A DNA stretch of 64,000 nucleotides, taken from the NCBI RefSeq assembly GCF_902498195.1, contig NZ_CABVIY010000002.1, positions 310,001 through 374,000 of the forward strand, written 5' to 3'. This document shows, one piece after another, positions 61,568 through 64,000 of this stretch; position 1 is the stretch's first letter, and every line of letters starts with the position of its first letter. The notes below the pieces were generated by a model that searched no databases, had not been told where the DNA came from, and worked only from the letters and a program-made list of their open reading frames with translations. A program made the translations under genes and the position numbers. Origin of the DNA: Pseudomonas fluorescens (GTDB lineage: Bacteria > Pseudomonadota > Gammaproteobacteria > Pseudomonadales > Pseudomonadaceae).

Positions 61568-62550
61568 TGGTTTATATGAATCCTCTATCCGAATCACATG
61601 CGCAGAAAATCATGCAACCCAAAGACGCAGAACCTCTTATTTCGATCGTTATACCGGTTTACAAAGCAGAGGGCTCGCTGGATGAGCTTTATTCCCGCCT
61701 GAGGACATCGCTGGAGATCATATCGCCAGAGTTCGAGATCTTGTTGGTCGAAGACTGCGGAGGTGATGGCTCCTGGCAAATAATCGAACGGCTCGCGGCC
61801 GCAGATTCCCGGGTGCGTGGCATTCAATTGAGCCGGAATTTCGGACAGCATTATGGAATTACCGCGGGCCTGGACGCTAGCCGAGGGCAATGGGTGGTCG
61901 TGATGGACTGTGACCTGCAGGACCGGCCTGAGGAAATTCCACGGTTATATGCCAAAGCTCAAGAGGGATACGATGTGGTCCTGGCATTGCGAGGCAAGCG
62001 ACGCGACTCGCCACTTAAACGGGCCACCTCCTGGCTGTTCTATAAAATATTCAGCTATTTGGCAGACTTTGAATACAGTGGCGACAGCGGGAATTTCCGT
62101 ATCATTTCCCGCAAGGTGGTCGATAACCTTTGCCAAATGCGTGAGCAACTGCGGTTTTTTGGTGCTTTGGTTCACTGGTTGGGTTTTTCTACCGCAGGTG
62201 TCGAGGTAGAACACTCCGAGAGAATGGAAGGGAAAAGCAGCTATACATTTTCAAAGCTCTGGAATTTAGCCATGGAAACTATTATGGCCTATTCAGATAA
62301 GCCGCTCAGGTTGGCGGTAAGGCTTGGATTCACCATGGCGTTTCTGTCATTTTTTTATGGCGCCTATCTTATAGGCACTACGTTGCTGCACGGTGCCGAG
62401 GTGCCTGGCTGGACCAGTTTGATGGTATCGATGTTCTTCATTGGTGGGGTCATTATCTCCATTCAGGGTGTGGTCGGTATTTATATCGGAAAAACATTTG
62501 ACGAAACCAAAAAACGGCCATTATATATCGTTGGGCGAAGAACATTCTAA
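61567..62550 (+). CDS. gtrB: GtrB-type bactoprenol glycosyltransferase
   Basis: The 327-residue enzyme has a GT2 domain (PLISIVIPVYKAEGSLDELY, VVVMDCDLQDRPEEIP with DxD-like Asp) and two C-terminal membrane helices (about 235-258 and 270-292), the GtrB/DPM1 layout. It transfers a sugar from a nucleotide donor to undecaprenyl phosphate at the inner face of the membrane. ATG at 61567 shares bases with the preceding stop; ATG at 61576 is close by. Codon use is AT-rich. Confidence 0.88.
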   Translation: MVYMNPLSESHAQKIMQPKDAEPLISIVIPVYKAEGSLDELYSRLRTSLEIISPEFEILLVEDCGGDGSWQIIERLAAADSRVRGIQLSRNFGQHYGITAGLDASRGQWVVVMDCDLQDRPEEIPRLYAKAQEGYDVVLALRGKRRDSPLKRATSWLFYKIFSYLADFEYSGDSGNFRIISRKVVDNLCQMREQLRFFGALVHWLGFSTAGVEVEHSERMEGKSSYTFSKLWNLAMETIMAYSDKPLRLAVRLGFTMAFLSFFYGAYLIGTTLLHGAEVPGWTSLMVSMFFIGGVIISIQGVVGIYIGKTFDETKKRPLYIVGRRTF

Positions 62551-62586
62551 TTGCTCGGGTTTGAGGTCTGGAGGTTATTAAGTAAA

Positions 62587-62976
62587 TTGAAAACATTTTT
62601 TACTCCGTCAATTGTTCAGCTGATTCGCTACGGCGTTGTCGGTGTGTTAAATAATTTTGTGCTTTATCTCGGTTATTTAGTGTTGGTATCTGCAGGGGTT
62701 GGGGCAAAGCTATCAATGACCCTTATGTATTTAACGGGCGTTGCTGTCGGGTTTCTCGCTAATCGCAACTGGACTTTCAAACACGGGAAGGGGCGCGGAG
62801 CGCTTATTAGATACGTTCAGATGCATGTAACGGGCTATTTTTTGAATTTTTTGCTGTTATTTACTTTTGTCGACGTGCTGCGCTATCCACATCAGGTGGT
62901 TCAAGCACTCTCTATAATCGTTGTCGCGATATTCGGCTTTTTCATGTGTAAGTACTACGTGTTTCGTTTTAGTTGA
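62587..62976 (+). CDS. gtrA: GtrA-family flippase-like membrane protein
   Basis: The protein of about 129 residues has four membrane helices and the GtrA signature QLIRYGVVGVLNNFVLYLGYLV and FLANRNWTFKHG. The family is thought to flip bactoprenol-linked sugar across the inner membrane. No ATG is in frame: TTG at 62587 (MKTFFTPS) follows GGAGG at 62570 by 12 bases, and TTG at 62551 directly after gtrB is an alternative. It belongs with gtrB. Confidence 0.83.
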   Translation: MKTFFTPSIVQLIRYGVVGVLNNFVLYLGYLVLVSAGVGAKLSMTLMYLTGVAVGFLANRNWTFKHGKGRGALIRYVQMHVTGYFLNFLLLFTFVDVLRYPHQVVQALSIIVVAIFGFFMCKYYVFRFS

Positions 62977-63027
62977 TTATTTATCCAAAACATTGGCCGT
63001 TGGTGCCACCTTTAGGGGTTAATTCTT

Positions 63028-64000
63028 TGCGTCACGTCAGCCTCCCGCCACTTGCGTCTGATCATACGGCACCTTTACCGCGATACTTGTACTTGCTGGT
63101 TATTTTCGGAGTCAGTCTCATTCCTGTGATGATGACGATCGTCGCCACACTGATAGCCAGTGGTGGTGATTGGCAGAACGTCATGCCTGCCTGGAGTGAT
63201 GAAATCATGCACTGGCATCAGGTTGCCACTGCTATCCGGGCTAAATTTGATGGGGGTTACTACACTCTGTGGGAGCAACCTGCCCCTCTGGAGGCATTTC
63301 ATTTTTATGCCTGGGGTCCCTGGTTCTATTTTATCTATGCCATTCCGGGAAGTCTGTTTGGATGGGGGCCTTACAGTCTCCCAATAATCAATCTGACAGC
63401 ATTGACAATCGCGCTGGTGTTTTTTTGCTGGACGGCGCGTTTGAGCCTTCGTCAACTGGGAATGCTGGCACTTATTCTGCTGACATTCTGGCCCGGGCTG
63501 TTGCATTACCCGCTAAGCATGCTGGAAACCCTGCATTTTGCGGTGGCGGTGGCGCTGGCGACATTTTGGATTCCGCTTTGGCAGCGGGGGCCGCAAGCGT
63601 CTTTTTCACTCAAGGTGTGCATGCTGGTTTTCATCGCTTTTATTGCCTTCTTGCGACCTTCCTGGTTGGTGATTCTCCTGCCCTGTCTGCTGCTTATGCT
63701 CGGGTCCACCCGCAAGATGTTTCTGATATCGGTCGTGGTGACGCTTGGCGCGGGGATCGGGTCGATGTATCTGTTTGATAAAGTGCGTGCACCTTATCTA
63801 TTGGGTGGGCAGGGGATTTTGGCGATTGGGGACCCCCTGAGTGCCTATTTGCATAGAGTCTTCGACAATCTTGAGGCTTTTTTCAGTGTTTTGAAAAGTC
63901 CGGCTGAAATTGTGTTCACCCTGCAATTCATATTTGTCCTCGGGCTCGGAACAATCGCTTTGATGGGTATCAAGCGCTTCCAATGGCTAACACCGCAGGA
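63028..64000 (+). CDS. Polytopic membrane protein, partial (window end)
   Basis: An open frame runs from TTG at 63028 (AGGGG 8 bases upstream) to the right edge with no stop, at least 324 residues. It has about seven membrane helices so far: after helix one (YLYLLVIFGVSLIPVMMTIVATLI) comes a periplasmic loop with WSDEIMHWHQVATAIRAKF, then FYAWGPWFYFIYAIPG. The loop carries Asp/Glu and His before an aromatic stretch, as in GT-C glycosyltransferases or O-antigen membrane proteins. Its base composition is closer to the chromosome than the gtr genes. No family is named with confidence. Confidence 0.65.

Overview
The window is a high-GC chromosomal stretch that looks like a fluorescens-group Pseudomonas. 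The evidence is the gene content: a FecIRA ferric-citrate system, a second sigma/anti-sigma/TonB-receptor system, norR-hmp, cyoABCDE and MocR regulators. It also carries many short palindromic REP elements of the types common in this group. No rRNA, tRNA, CRISPR array, transposase or prophage was seen.

Layout: 1-11.5 kb holds a LysR tail, an HPF-like protein and two iron-uptake cell-surface signalling modules, fecIRA and a ferrioxamine/ferrichrome-type module with PepSY membrane genes. 11.5-18.5 kb is ordinary housekeeping and accessory genes: AraC and EamA proteins, ghrB, YkgJ, GNAT and cheV. 18.6-28.1 kb is nitric-oxide and respiratory biology: norR diverges from hmp, with three GTC-N5-GAC sites and a sigma-54-like promoter between them, followed by dsbB and cyoABCDE. 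28.2-40.6 kb is the most unusual part. Ten co-directional genes encode an MFS-like transporter, ATP-grasp ligase, RidA, cupin, GST-like protein, KamA-type radical SAM enzyme, class IV aminotransferase, TauD-type dioxygenase, AurF-type diiron oxygenase and metallo-beta-lactamase-fold hydrolase. They are bracketed by two MocR (GntR-aminotransferase) regulators. This looks like a small-molecule biosynthetic cluster without NRPS or PKS genes; I cannot match it to a known product.

41.9-50.8 kb combines a polyamine-type ABC importer, a LysR regulator, and an amidohydrolase/COG0523 GTPase/class II aldolase operon, with a strong palindromic operator candidate in the divergent promoter. 51.0-54.7 kb pairs a two-component system with exported MsrB and MsrA. 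54.7-60.1 kb carries a LysR regulator, an argD-type aminotransferase, a YefM-YoeB toxin-antitoxin pair, a P-loop kinase-like protein and a PhoD-like phosphatase. From about 60.3 kb the DNA becomes AT-rich and holds a GtrA/GtrB-type glycan-modification cassette with two polytopic membrane proteins, the last cut by the window edge.

At least fourteen REP/REPIN-type inverted repeats in three sequence families sit in the intergenic gaps, almost always directly behind stop codons. All functions are read from sequence motifs and family knowledge; no database search was run.
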